In this document: in pieces, positions 16,539 through 25,151 of the stretch
Layout of the letters: each line of letters starts with the position of its first letter
How positions within the stretch are numbered: position 1 is the first letter of the stretch
The notes under the pieces: generated by a model
Databases searched by the model: none
Told to the model about the DNA's origin: nothing
What the model saw: only the letters and a program-made list of their open reading frames with translations
Made by a program: the position numbers and the translations under genes
Virus record (IMG/VR): IMGVR_UViG_3300042881_002644
Coordinates: 1-43,451 of that record
Direction: 5' to 3' (one strand)
From: a virus
DNA: 43,451 bases

Positions 16539-18868
16539 TTCCAGCTGCCTTTTTTCTGCTTTTCACCTTTTTTGTGTCCATTGTCGGATCTATTGGAAGA
16601 TTTATCTCTGACACGTAAATTATTTATGCCTTTGGAACCACCGCTGCGAAGAGGCTTCTTGTGGTCAATGTCTTTGCCATCCCCACGCTTGGCTCTCCCC
16701 TTTTTGATCATCAATTCACGGGCAGCAGTTCTTGCTGCTCTTTCTTTTCTTTGCTTTGGTTTGCCGTGGTAATTCTTGTATTCCTTCTTGTAATCTCTTT
16801 CGGCTTCCTCAAGTTGAAGAATGAATGCTTCAAGAATTGAAGGATCCATTTCAATTTTTTCCATTATGGATTTGTAAATTTCTTTGAGAGGAGTGATATT
16901 TTCATAGGATTCAAGGAGTACTGAAGGATTGGTTTCAAACAATGCTTGTTCTGAATCCGTGAGAAGTTCTACATTTCTCAAAGCACGAAGAACAAAATTA
17001 TTTGTCAGTGCTTCTATAAGACAATCATTTATCAAGAGAGCAGATTCCTGCATCATCTGCTGCGCTATTTTTTCATGAGTAATTACAGGAATTTTTATTG
17101 TTTTCTTGCCAATGGTGAGATAATTGTATTCAACAGCATTCAAGTCTTTGGGACTGAATCCTGGCAATAAACTTACATTGAAAAGAAAATCTCTATTGTC
17201 AACTATGTTAGAAACCATTAATTGAACTGGATCAATGTCCTTGATGTTGACCAAAGCCTGCTTTAGAGATGGCTTTTTGGTTTCCTTTTCTTCCTTGGCT
17301 TCAACGACCACTCTATATTTTTTCATTGCTTCTGCAGAAGAAGTCTTTAGCGATCCTATGTTTGATGAATTAATTACATCTTTTGCAGGCTTTACATCAA
17401 TGTCTGCTTGAGTTGAAATGGCATCAAAGTATTGATCCGACAATGGGAATACACCATTAACCGTAACCAAATGATTCGGAGCCGCCTTTGGATCAACGAT
17501 TCCATCTCCACGAAGATAATTCTTTAGAATGCTTGAGGCAACGGTTGCTCTGAATGGAGACTTGGCCGAAGACTTGTTTCCTGCCAATATACTCTTACTT
17601 CTTTCAAGCCAAAGATTTTGGTAATTGCTCAGTGATGCAAGTGGATTTAAATTTCCCTCTTCGTCAATGACAGGCCCAATATCATTTCCACTGGAATCTT
17701 TCAACTTCATTGATTGAAGTTGCTTTGCCATCTCTGGATCCTGCATCAATTGCTGAACCATGTCATCTGGAATCAAAGTCGTTGCAAATTTTTGTGATTC
17801 TTGCGAACCAGTTTGCATGAGTTCGGCAAGTCTTGGATCGGATTGAATTGTCTTTGGATTTGACAATGCCTGCATCAAAGCATTTCCGATTAGTCCTCGG
17901 AAAGACTTGTTTGATTGATCGAATTGTGTAGTTGACAAAGACATTTCGCCACCAGCAGAAACCTTGAATTTGTAATTTCCACATTCCATGTCAACCGAGC
18001 CTTCTGCATTAACCGGCTGTCCACCTGTCTCTACTGTGGAGACAAGATTTTGAATGCACTCTTCGCCAATTTGCGAAAGAATTTTTCTGGCTGTATTGAA
18101 TGCAGTTCTTGTGAACTCCGTGGCACTTGGTGCGACTGCACTGTAAGTCTGCATCTCTTGATCAGAGGCACCAGCCTTTATCTTTGCCAAGAACATCAAA
18201 GCATTCAATACTTGCTGATTGTAAGGCAAACTTGAGATTGGGCTGATTGCATACTTTACCGAAAGCGTTTCAAACGAAACATTGTCGAAGTCCACGTTTG
18301 TCGGGGGCTTTCGTGTCATTTTGAAGTATTCTTGGCGCATATCAAGTGGCATTGTTGCCAACTGATCTGCACTCATTTGACTCATGGCTTGAAAGATCTG
18401 TTCTTTGGAAAGTCTTTTTGCCTTTGGCTTATTGTCTTCTTTTTTCTCTGCTTTTCCCTTTGAAGAAGGTTTGCCACCTTCTTTCTTTTCCTCTTTTTTA
18501 GCCCCACCTTTTTTCTCTGCGGGTTCTTTTTCTTTTACATCACCAAAAAGAAGTTTGGATGCTCTAGTCTGTTCAAATTTTGGATCTTTAGAGATTTGTT
18601 GGGCTTCTTCAAGAGTCATTGTATCCTTGCTGACTCTTTCGTGAACTGATTCATTAAACGAATCTTTGAATATTAATTGAATACGACCATCTCTGGTCTT
18701 TACGGCAATTACTTCCTTTACCAGTTCCTGCTTTGGCTTCCGGTCACGGGGAATCTGGCGTGATCGTTCTGCACGCTTTCTGGCAGCATCCTTGGCCTTT
18801 GCATCGGTGCCAGTGCTTTTGGGGGTGGCTGCTTCTTGTAATTTTTGTAAAAGAGTAATGAAGTTCAT
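16535..18868 (-). CDS. Large late protein with C-terminal HNH-like motif
   Basis: 777 aa. MNFITLLQKLQEAATPKST resembles the short N-terminal helix of neighbours. Residues 20-160 are highly charged (Lys/Glu/Ala), likely disordered. The central part is soluble alpha/beta with repeated Gln/Ser-rich stretches. The last 70 residues contain GDGKDIDHKKPLRSGG followed by NNLRVRDKSSNRS, an HNH-like pattern (D-H, then N, then N-R) after a basic helix. A CTAAATA core overlapping the upstream stop gives a 2-nt leader. It may be a virion or core protein carrying a nuclease-type module, or one acquired from an HNH gene. Confidence 0.75.
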   Translation of the reverse strand: MNFITLLQKLQEAATPKSTGTDAKAKDAARKRAERSRQIPRDRKPKQELVKEVIAVKTRDGRIQLIFKDSFNESVHERVSKDTMTLEEAQQISKDPKFEQTRASKLLFGDVKEKEPAEKKGGAKKEEKKEGGKPSSKGKAEKKEDNKPKAKRLSKEQIFQAMSQMSADQLATMPLDMRQEYFKMTRKPPTNVDFDNVSFETLSVKYAISPISSLPYNQQVLNALMFLAKIKAGASDQEMQTYSAVAPSATEFTRTAFNTARKILSQIGEECIQNLVSTVETGGQPVNAEGSVDMECGNYKFKVSAGGEMSLSTTQFDQSNKSFRGLIGNALMQALSNPKTIQSDPRLAELMQTGSQESQKFATTLIPDDMVQQLMQDPEMAKQLQSMKLKDSSGNDIGPVIDEEGNLNPLASLSNYQNLWLERSKSILAGNKSSAKSPFRATVASSILKNYLRGDGIVDPKAAPNHLVTVNGVFPLSDQYFDAISTQADIDVKPAKDVINSSNIGSLKTSSAEAMKKYRVVVEAKEEKETKKPSLKQALVNIKDIDPVQLMVSNIVDNRDFLFNVSLLPGFSPKDLNAVEYNYLTIGKKTIKIPVITHEKIAQQMMQESALLINDCLIEALTNNFVLRALRNVELLTDSEQALFETNPSVLLESYENITPLKEIYKSIMEKIEMDPSILEAFILQLEEAERDYKKEYKNYHGKPKQRKERAARTAARELMIKKGRAKRGDGKDIDHKKPLRSGGSKGINNLRVRDKSSNRSDNGHKKGEKQKKGSWK

Positions 18869-18875
18869 CTCAAAT

Positions 18876-18882
18876 TATTTAG
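18876..18882 (-). promoter_or_regulatory. Late promoter core CTAAATA overlapping a stop codon
   Basis: The TAA at 18879-18881 is the upstream stop. Predicted +1 is about 18870, two bases before ATG 18868. Confidence 0.65.
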
Positions 18883-19475
18883 CCTTCCGTAGATTCGCCG
18901 GGAACCTCAAAAGGATTGTATAATTTTAGATGTTTGTATGTCTTTGCCTTGCCTATGGCCAATTTTCTCAAATTTGCATAGTCTAAGTTGTTGTCTTTGG
19001 CAAATTGGGATATGTTTTCAACTTGAATCTGTTGATTTGTACGTATGTCCACAAAAGTCGTAGACATGGTTATTTGAATCTTTTTCTTCTTTGGTTTTTT
19101 AATTCTTTTCTTTGGGCCTTCTTGTTTCTGGACTGCACGAATTTCAACTGCTGTCCAACCCTTGTATGTCTTTCTCTTTCCATTCATCAACTCACAAATT
19201 TTTACGCAAGAAAGTCCATGCTTTGCACCAAATTCAGTCATGTTGGTGAAGAATACTTTTTCCCCGGTATCTGCTCTCTTCAACCAATATCCATTATGTT
19301 CTTCTATTGGGCTCTTCCAAATCCAATATCTTCCTTCTTGGAGGAAAAATCCTCCGTTCTTTTGAACAAACAAGGCTCGCAATTTTGCGGCCTTGGAGTT
19401 ATCATTCATCTGCATCCAAAGTTTTGTGCCTTTGGTGTTTACCTGATCCTCAAGTGTCTTCTGTTCTTGGTACAT
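18879..19475 (-). CDS. DNA-binding protein with two homing-endonuclease-type repeats
   Basis: 198 aa. Two segments, KVFFTNMTEFGAKHGLSCVK... GKRKTYKGW (about 72-107) and QQIQVENISQFAKDNNLDYA... GKAKTYKHL (about 147-183), match the helix-turn-helix repeat (IENR1/NUMOD type) used by homing nucleases for DNA contact. They are separated by a Lys-rich linker (GPKKRIKKPKKKK). No HNH, GIY-YIG or LAGLIDADG catalytic motif is present. It overlaps the upstream nuclease gene by 26 nt. It could be a regulator or a relic of a homing endonuclease. Confidence 0.75.
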   Translation of the reverse strand: MYQEQKTLEDQVNTKGTKLWMQMNDNSKAAKLRALFVQKNGGFFLQEGRYWIWKSPIEEHNGYWLKRADTGEKVFFTNMTEFGAKHGLSCVKICELMNGKRKTYKGWTAVEIRAVQKQEGPKKRIKKPKKKKIQITMSTTFVDIRTNQQIQVENISQFAKDNNLDYANLRKLAIGKAKTYKHLKLYNPFEVPGESTEG

Positions 19476-20124
19476 CGTGGGCTTCCTTATATCGTTTTAT
19501 GAGATTCGATAAGTGTCTAACATATTTAAGAGGCTGGCCACTGAAGACTTGGCGAAGACCATCTTCACACGCAATTAAGATTGCAAAATTGTCAATTCTT
19601 ACTCCTGTTCTTTCTTGGAACATGAGTGCATACGCAGTGGCTTGTGCAAAGTAATTGTCGATGTCCTCTTCTCGTTTTTCTTTTGTGCTGGCCTTGAAAT
19701 CTATTATGGAGAGTTTTCCGTCGTATTCTGCAATACAATCGACTCTTCCGGCCAACCCTATTGTCTTTGAAAACAATGGAGTTTCCAAAGCAATGATGTT
19801 GTCTATCTTGTCTATTTCTGGCTTGATCAATGAAAATAATGATTTTTGCATTGAATGCATATTTTCATAATCTAAGTTTTCATTATTCAAATAAGTTTCA
19901 AGAAGTTTGTGAAACTTTGTTCCCCGTGAAGTGACTCTTTTGCTTTCCTCGGGATTCTTGGATCTCCACTCGCTGAAAAACTTTTGTTTTTCCCAACCAA
20001 CAACTGTGGTGACACTTGGAAAAATGCCATCGGGAGTCTTGTAAAAACGTGATCCGTTATGAGTTACTTCTTCAAGTTTCCAAGAAATGTCAATAGGTTT
20101 GTGTGTAAATGTTTTTATATTCAC
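19450..20124 (-). CDS. PD-(D/E)XK exonuclease, Cas4/MGME1-like
   Basis: 224 aa from GTG 20124. Motifs in order: GTKFHKLLETY (His 72), GLAGRVDCIAEY (Asp 129), SIIDFKAS (Asp 142, Lys 144), and NYFAQATAYALMF (Gln 161, Tyr 165). This is the classic arrangement of RecB/Cas4-family nucleases, and T4-like marine phages carry close relatives often labelled exonuclease. Likely a role in DNA end processing during recombination or host DNA breakdown. A TATAAT box lies 18 nt upstream. No Shine-Dalgarno is seen before the GTG, and no earlier ATG is available. Confidence 0.85.
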   Translation of the reverse strand: MNIKTFTHKPIDISWKLEEVTHNGSRFYKTPDGIFPSVTTVVGWEKQKFFSEWRSKNPEESKRVTSRGTKFHKLLETYLNNENLDYENMHSMQKSLFSLIKPEIDKIDNIIALETPLFSKTIGLAGRVDCIAEYDGKLSIIDFKASTKEKREEDIDNYFAQATAYALMFQERTGVRIDNFAILIACEDGLRQVFSGQPLKYVRHLSNLIKRYKEAHDVPRTEDT

Positions 20125-20142
20125 TAGATACGACTTTATGTA

Positions 20143-20170
20143 ATTATAACACAGAATTAAGATGGAGCAA
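20143..20170 (-). promoter_or_regulatory. Possible sigma70 promoter of the exonuclease gene
   Basis: TATAAT (20143-20148), 16-nt spacer, weak -35 TTGCTC (20165-20170). The -10 box is perfect and the -35 poor. Confidence 0.4.
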
Positions 20171-22601
20171 TTCTTAAATATCTTGAATATTTACCACCCC
20201 AAGAATCTGCTGTCAAATCAATTCCTAATTTTTCCTGAGCACCCTTGCCACCAACTCCCATTCCACCTTTATCGGATGGGATTCCGGGTACTCCTCCTCC
20301 TTTACCCCCCTCACCACCTCTTCTTTGAGGAACCATAGGTGGTTTATTAGGTGGATAATTAATTCTGCTTTGACCCCATTGATTGAATGTATTAACAACT
20401 GAAGTGGCTGCAGTTGACAAAGAAGTAGCCAAAGCACTTACAGTTGAACTTGTAGTTTCTTTACTGGTATCTTCAGTCTTTCTTTGTGTTGTTTCTTCTG
20501 CTCTATCTGTAGCCTTTTGAACTGTATCTTCTGCTGCTTTTTCTGCTTCTTTGGCAACATCTTTTGCAGCCTCTTCTGCTTCTTTTGCAGTTTCTGTTGC
20601 CTTTGTTGCGTCTGTTACTTGTGTTGTTTCTGGTGCCTTTTGTGCTTCTTTGGAAGCCTCTTGTGCTTTTTGTGCTTGTTTGACAGTATCTGCCATTTGT
20701 TTGGGTAGCACCAAATCCATGGCACTTAGTTGTGTTGGAGTACGAGCAGCAGGAACTTCTCCAGAGACAGAACCACCACTAGGTCTTGATGAGACTCGTC
20801 CACTTACTCCAGGTTCTACAACGATTTTTGGAGCAGTTTCTGCCCATGCAGGCATTCTTGAGACTTCTGCTGCAACTGGTGGTAGTCCCCTTGGTGTAAC
20901 GGGGGCTTCTGCGGCTGCAATTGCTCCGGGAATTCCCATGACTGTGCCAGCAACTCTTCCTGCTGAAGGTGGTTCTGTTGTTGGTTTTACAGAAAATTCT
21001 GCAGCACTTGGTACGCTCAATGGTTTCTGTACATTAGGCAATCTTCCTCCAGCAGGTGTTACTGGTGGACTAGGAAGACCGGGAGTTGTACGAATTTCAG
21101 GTTTATTGGCTCCCAATTCAGCACCAACTTCTATTGGTTTTGGAGACATTCTTTCAGCTCTTATTTTTTCTAATGAAAATTCAAGAGGATTTGTAATCAT
21201 TTTTACAATATCTGAAACAACTGATGCTTTAGTTTGTTGTGCTTCAGGTACTGGTGTTTCACTTGGAAGTTGTAGAGGTGGCTTTGGTTCACTTGGTCTT
21301 CGTCCTTCCATACCACGAAGATTGATTCCTTCGGGTCTACCAGAAATTCTTTGACCACCGGGAACCTGTACTTGACCTCTTTCACCAACCAATTCAAAAG
21401 TCATTTCACCATATTTTCCGCGAACCATTCTTACTCTTGGTTTTACATCAGTCATTGGTTCCATTTTTGGAGCAAATGGTTTTGCTTGGGGAGCTTCAAA
21501 TTTAGTTTCGGGTGGTTTTGGTCCTGCTGCTCTTGCTGGTTCTGGTTTCAAAGACATCTCACCCCGTGTAGATGGAAGCATACCAGAAGGAACTCGGGCT
21601 CTTCCAGCAGCACCGACAGTTCCAAACACACCACGGCCTGCAGAAAAAGTAGGAAGACCAGCAACCAATGATGGAGCCAATCTTCCAAGGGTTTCTTCCC
21701 AACTTGTTACCGAAAGACCTTTTGCTGCTCGTTCTCTTTCTTGAGCAACATCAATAGCAGTCCCCGCAGCCAAACCAGTTGCCAAAGCAGCACTTGGTAT
21801 TGCAGACACTGCTTTGGCGGCTGTCTTTGCTCCAGCTCTTTCTAGGGCACCAGCTACAGGCTTAAGTAGTAACTGAGTTCCCCTATGTGCAACACCTATT
21901 GGTAATCCCATTGCAAATGCGGCTTTTATATTTTCAGGATCTTTGGATGCTTCAATTGTTTTAGTGACAAATTTTTCCCAAGAACCAGCATCTTTGAAAG
22001 ACTTGTGGGCGGGGGTTACTATTTGAAAGCCTACTCTATTTCCACCATCTTCGGTTGGCCCTTGTCCTGCTTGTTGAGCAGCAGCCAAACCTTCCAATGC
22101 TTCAGATGAAAGATTTGGCTGATGTTCATAGAATGTTCCTCTTTGGCTAACAACAAGAGGACTTGTCAAACTTCCAGCCAATCTTACATAATCTTCTTCA
22201 GGAAGCACATCTGAAAGTTCAGGATGCTTAAATACAACAGCCTTCAAAGCCTGATCTCTCACCATTTCATCTGAAATTTTTTCAGCGCCTTTTAAATATT
22301 CCTTACGCATTTCAGGCGGCATTGCAGCAAGATTTTTTTCCTCTTGTGCTTTTCTTAAAAGAGTTTCTTTCTTTAATTCTTTTTCAAACCTTGCCTGAAG
22401 TTCTGACATTTGTTTTTCAGACATCGATGCTTCTTGTCCTGCAGCCACTCGCCATGGTTGCTGCATTGCAGCAGAAGCCTCAGATTGTCTGTAAACATTT
22501 GGTTCCTTGTCTTCTTTTTCAGAAAGAAGTTGTTCAAGCAACTTGACTTTATTCTGTAATTGAATTGCTCTATTGCGATAGAGATTTGTCAGTTGATCCA
22601 T
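20157..22601 (-). CDS. Large probable virion protein, coiled-coil ends and Pro/Ala-rich centre
   Basis: 814 aa. N-terminal coiled coil (RNRAIQLQNKVKLLEQLLSEKE), a helical region to about 190, a hydrophobic Ala-rich stretch (AKAVSAIPSAALATGLAAGTAID) that might be membrane-active, then about 300 residues rich in Pro, Ala and Glu. A long Ala/Lys/Glu/Thr helix (AQKAQEASKEAQKAPETTQ... KEAEKAAEDTVQKATDRAEETTQRK) and a Gly-rich C-terminus follow. It shares QQAxQGPxxDGGNR with its upstream neighbour. Ejected internal protein, tape-measure-like or core protein are all possible. It starts one base after the upstream stop. Confidence 0.7.
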   Translation of the reverse strand: MDQLTNLYRNRAIQLQNKVKLLEQLLSEKEDKEPNVYRQSEASAAMQQPWRVAAGQEASMSEKQMSELQARFEKELKKETLLRKAQEEKNLAAMPPEMRKEYLKGAEKISDEMVRDQALKAVVFKHPELSDVLPEEDYVRLAGSLTSPLVVSQRGTFYEHQPNLSSEALEGLAAAQQAGQGPTEDGGNRVGFQIVTPAHKSFKDAGSWEKFVTKTIEASKDPENIKAAFAMGLPIGVAHRGTQLLLKPVAGALERAGAKTAAKAVSAIPSAALATGLAAGTAIDVAQERERAAKGLSVTSWEETLGRLAPSLVAGLPTFSAGRGVFGTVGAAGRARVPSGMLPSTRGEMSLKPEPARAAGPKPPETKFEAPQAKPFAPKMEPMTDVKPRVRMVRGKYGEMTFELVGERGQVQVPGGQRISGRPEGINLRGMEGRRPSEPKPPLQLPSETPVPEAQQTKASVVSDIVKMITNPLEFSLEKIRAERMSPKPIEVGAELGANKPEIRTTPGLPSPPVTPAGGRLPNVQKPLSVPSAAEFSVKPTTEPPSAGRVAGTVMGIPGAIAAAEAPVTPRGLPPVAAEVSRMPAWAETAPKIVVEPGVSGRVSSRPSGGSVSGEVPAARTPTQLSAMDLVLPKQMADTVKQAQKAQEASKEAQKAPETTQVTDATKATETAKEAEEAAKDVAKEAEKAAEDTVQKATDRAEETTQRKTEDTSKETTSSTVSALATSLSTAATSVVNTFNQWGQSRINYPPNKPPMVPQRRGGEGGKGGGVPGIPSDKGGMGVGGKGAQEKLGIDLTADSWGGKYSRYLRIAPS

Positions 22602-22602
22602 A

Positions 22603-24315
22603 TTAGATCCTGTAAGTTTTTGGAGCTGTTTGAGAGGCAGATGCTGTTCTTGTTCCCCCCATTGTAGGAGATGTAGAAATTCTATTGCTTGCTTGAGGTA
22701 AGGGGACTGCTGGTGGTGGTTCTATAGCAAGAGATCTTTCTTTTTCTGCTTTACGTCTTGCTTGTTCGGCTTTCCACGCCTCACCAATTCCAGGATATTC
22801 TCCTTTATCGGGTCTAAATCCGGGAGGAAGTTTTTTCCCAGATTGTCTTTGTTCTTCAGTCCATCTACGAATAAAACTCTTTGGAATCGATGCTGTATAA
22901 GGTACACCATCAGTTACTGAACTTGGATCGACAACCCTATCAAAAGATTGATCATATTCAAATTGTGCTTGATCTACACGACGATCTGCTTGACCTTGCA
23001 ATCTAGCAAGTTCTGCATTTTGCCCTCTATACATTCTGTTAAAATCTGTTGCCGTTTGATCATATTCTCTTGCAGTCGGAGAAACACGGAATGCAGAACG
23101 ATTGCTGGCAGCACGAACTAGCATTGCAGAATCTTCTGGACTTCTTGCATCATAATCTCTTCCGTATTGTGCTTTGAATTGTCCATAGGTCATATTTGTA
23201 CCTTGGATTATTTCATCTTGCATTTTTGCATATCGTTCAGCAGCAAGTTGTTTCTCATATGCTTTTTGTTCTGCTGCTTTGGCTTCTGCTTCTGATTTTA
23301 CTTTAGTTTGTGTTTGAGCCACAAGATCAGCCTGAGAACGACCTAAAGTTCTATCTAAAACATCTTGTGCAGATGGAACGCTGGATGCTCTATTTCCACC
23401 ATCTGGCATTGGACCTTGTGCTGCCTGTTGTGCTGCAGAAGAAAAACGATTTAATCTTTCTTTTACTTTTCCTTCAAGACCCGCAGTTGCAACTGAACCT
23501 TGTGTCATTGATTTCAACAAACTTATTTCAGCTGTCTCGGAAGCAGTTAATGAACTTGGATCCTTTCCAGAAAGTTCTTGAAGTCTTGAGGCAACTTTAT
23601 CTGCTTGTTTGTTTTGTCTGAAATCTCTTAATTTTGCTCTATTGGCTGGAGTATCCAAAGGCATGGTTGGATCATTAGGATCCATGTCCAACCCCGGTGC
23701 TTGTTGTGTTGTTACTAGTGGCATAATTCCACCTGGAACAGGAACATTTGCACCTACGGCAACTGTTTGTTTTGGTTGTGCTTCATTATACTCAAAAGCC
23801 TCATCTTCTGCTCTGCGTCTGCGACTTGCTGCCAAATTTTGTGCTCTTTTTGCTTCTAGTTCTTGTTGAGCAGCAACATTTCGTGCATATGCTTCTGGGT
23901 TTCTTTCACGCCATGATCCACCACCACCTCCACCGCCACCACCCATAACACCAGCACCACCGGGACCACCAACAGACCCACCACCACGATTCGATTGACC
24001 AAAAGATGTGGCCTGTTGTTCGGTGATCATTTTTCCAACGCTAAAATCATTTACATTTTTATTCTTTGTGTAGGCTACACAATTTGTGTTGTAGCCTTTT
24101 TGAGCATCTACATTTTGTGCAATAAATTTTGAACCTACATTCACAGCCTCTGAATGTCTATCAAAGGTCTTTTGTACGTAAGAATTATTTTGCTCTAGTA
24201 CGTTTTTTATGCTATCCTTTAGACTTGATGAAGGAGCTGAGGTCTTTGGTTCATGTTTTTTGGTCATGAAATCCTTGACTTCCCAATAAAATTTTCTATC
24301 TTTATTATTATCCAT
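22603..24315 (-). CDS. Probable virion/internal protein with poly-Gly hinge and long helices
   Basis: 570 aa. N-terminal 110 residues are polar and helical. A poly-Gly stretch (GGPGGAGVMGGGGGGGGGSW) forms a hinge, and then Arg/Glu/Ala-rich helices dominate (AAQQELEAKRAQNLAASRRRRAEDEAFEY; KSEAEAKAAEQKAYEKQLAAERYAK). It carries AAQQAAQGPMPDGGNR, a motif repeated in the next gene. It is the first gene of the late minus-strand block, with a CTAAATA core 10 nt before its ATG. No family recognised; an internal or neck/core virion protein is a reasonable guess. Confidence 0.7.
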   Translation of the reverse strand: MDNNKDRKFYWEVKDFMTKKHEPKTSAPSSSLKDSIKNVLEQNNSYVQKTFDRHSEAVNVGSKFIAQNVDAQKGYNTNCVAYTKNKNVNDFSVGKMITEQQATSFGQSNRGGGSVGGPGGAGVMGGGGGGGGGSWRERNPEAYARNVAAQQELEAKRAQNLAASRRRRAEDEAFEYNEAQPKQTVAVGANVPVPGGIMPLVTTQQAPGLDMDPNDPTMPLDTPANRAKLRDFRQNKQADKVASRLQELSGKDPSSLTASETAEISLLKSMTQGSVATAGLEGKVKERLNRFSSAAQQAAQGPMPDGGNRASSVPSAQDVLDRTLGRSQADLVAQTQTKVKSEAEAKAAEQKAYEKQLAAERYAKMQDEIIQGTNMTYGQFKAQYGRDYDARSPEDSAMLVRAASNRSAFRVSPTAREYDQTATDFNRMYRGQNAELARLQGQADRRVDQAQFEYDQSFDRVVDPSSVTDGVPYTASIPKSFIRRWTEEQRQSGKKLPPGFRPDKGEYPGIGEAWKAEQARRKAEKERSLAIEPPPAVPLPQASNRISTSPTMGGTRTASASQTAPKTYRI

Positions 24316-24325
24316 GGCTGTAAAA

Positions 24326-24332
24326 TATTTAG
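24326..24332 (-). promoter_or_regulatory. Late promoter core CTAAATA of the late structural block
   Basis: It lies in the 40-nt divergent gap before ATG 24315; the leader would be about 5 nt. Confidence 0.65.
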
Positions 24333-24337
24333 ATTTT

Positions 24338-24345
24338 CATAAATA
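24338..24345 (+). promoter_or_regulatory. Late promoter core CATAAATA of the HNH gene
   Basis: Followed by AAAAGG and ATG 24356. It is divergent from the minus-strand core at 24326. Confidence 0.55.
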
Positions 24346-24355
24346 CTTAAAAGGT

Positions 24356-24853
24356 ATGACTAAGCAGGTTCTCTTGCTCAATCAAGACAATACACCGCTG
24401 AATATCATTACCGTTGGAAAAGCCTTTAAGTTAATGTCCAAAGACAAGGTTTGGATCGATGAAACTTCTCCTGAATATTATGAAGTGGTATCTGTCAGCA
24501 AAATTGTCAAGATTCCCAAAATTTTGATTCTCAAGTATTATGTGAAATTGCCTTTTAAAAAGGTTGTTGCAAATCGCAAAAACATCTTTAGAAGAGACAG
24601 TTATGTCTGTCAATATTGTGGAATTGATCTATGTGAAAAGACAGCCACGGTTGACCATGTAGTTCCAAGATCAAAGGGCGGTGGATCCACGTGGGTCAAT
24701 ATGGTCACATCATGTAAAGATTGCAATACAACCAAGGGAAACAGAACTCCCAAGGAAGCCAAGATGCAGTTGAAAAACAAGCCAAAGGAACCTTCTTACG
24801 GATTCCTGTTTGACCACATGCTAATTACTTTTAGGAACAAAAACAATGCCTAA
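24356..24853 (+). CDS. HNH endonuclease
   Basis: 165 aa from ATG 24356, chosen for its AAAAGG Shine-Dalgarno. N-terminal part (QVLLLNQDNTPLNIITVGKAF) is the usual lead-in of this HNH family. The catalytic zinc-supported fold spans about 76-135: CQYC (85/88), ATVDHVVPRSKGG (Asp 100, His 101), WVNMVTSC (Asn 115), CKDCN (120/123) and KGNRTP (Asn 129). All key residues are present, so it should be active. It may be a free-standing homing-type nuclease or act in DNA processing. It overlaps the next gene by 8 nt. Confidence 0.9.
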   Translation: MTKQVLLLNQDNTPLNIITVGKAFKLMSKDKVWIDETSPEYYEVVSVSKIVKIPKILILKYYVKLPFKKVVANRKNIFRRDSYVCQYCGIDLCEKTATVDHVVPRSKGGGSTWVNMVTSCKDCNTTKGNRTPKEAKMQLKNKPKEPSYGFLFDHMLITFRNKNNA

Positions 24854-25151
24854 TTATTCATTCGAATGCGGTGCCTGTAAACATGAATTTGAAGTGTTTC
24901 TCAAGATGAGCGAGAACGACCAACCCACAAAGGAAAAATGCCCAAACTGTGGAAAAAAGAAGGTTGCCAAAAATTGGGGTGCCCAAAGAAACTCAATTGC
25001 CTTTGATGCAACTCTGACTCCCACCAAAGTTTGTGGAAGTGCATGGAATGAAGTTATTTCAAGAATCAAGGGTTCTGGCCAAGTTCCCAAGAGATTCCAT
25101 GACCGGCTAGACAATGCTGGCAAAGGATCCGCTGTTCGCTACGTCCGTTAA
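24846..25151 (+). CDS. FmdB-type zinc-ribbon protein
   Basis: 101 aa. MPNYSFECGACKHEFEVFL with CxxC at 8/11 and KCPNCG at 32/35 is the FmdB/CxxC regulatory zinc ribbon, common in phages and bacteria. The C-terminal 60 residues are basic and unrecognised. It is translated with the HNH gene (8-nt overlap) and ends in a 4-nt convergent overlap with the RuvC-like gene. Role unknown; nucleic-acid or protein binding is likely. Confidence 0.8.
   Translation: MPNYSFECGACKHEFEVFLKMSENDQPTKEKCPNCGKKKVAKNWGAQRNSIAFDATLTPTKVCGSAWNEVISRIKGSGQVPKRFHDRLDNAGKGSAVRYVR

Noticed and set aside
20551-21354. 267-codon open frame on the plus strand
   Set aside because: It lies antisense to the 814-aa Ala/Pro-rich gene; its Ala/Ser/Cys-rich sequence is the mirror of that composition, with no ribosome site.
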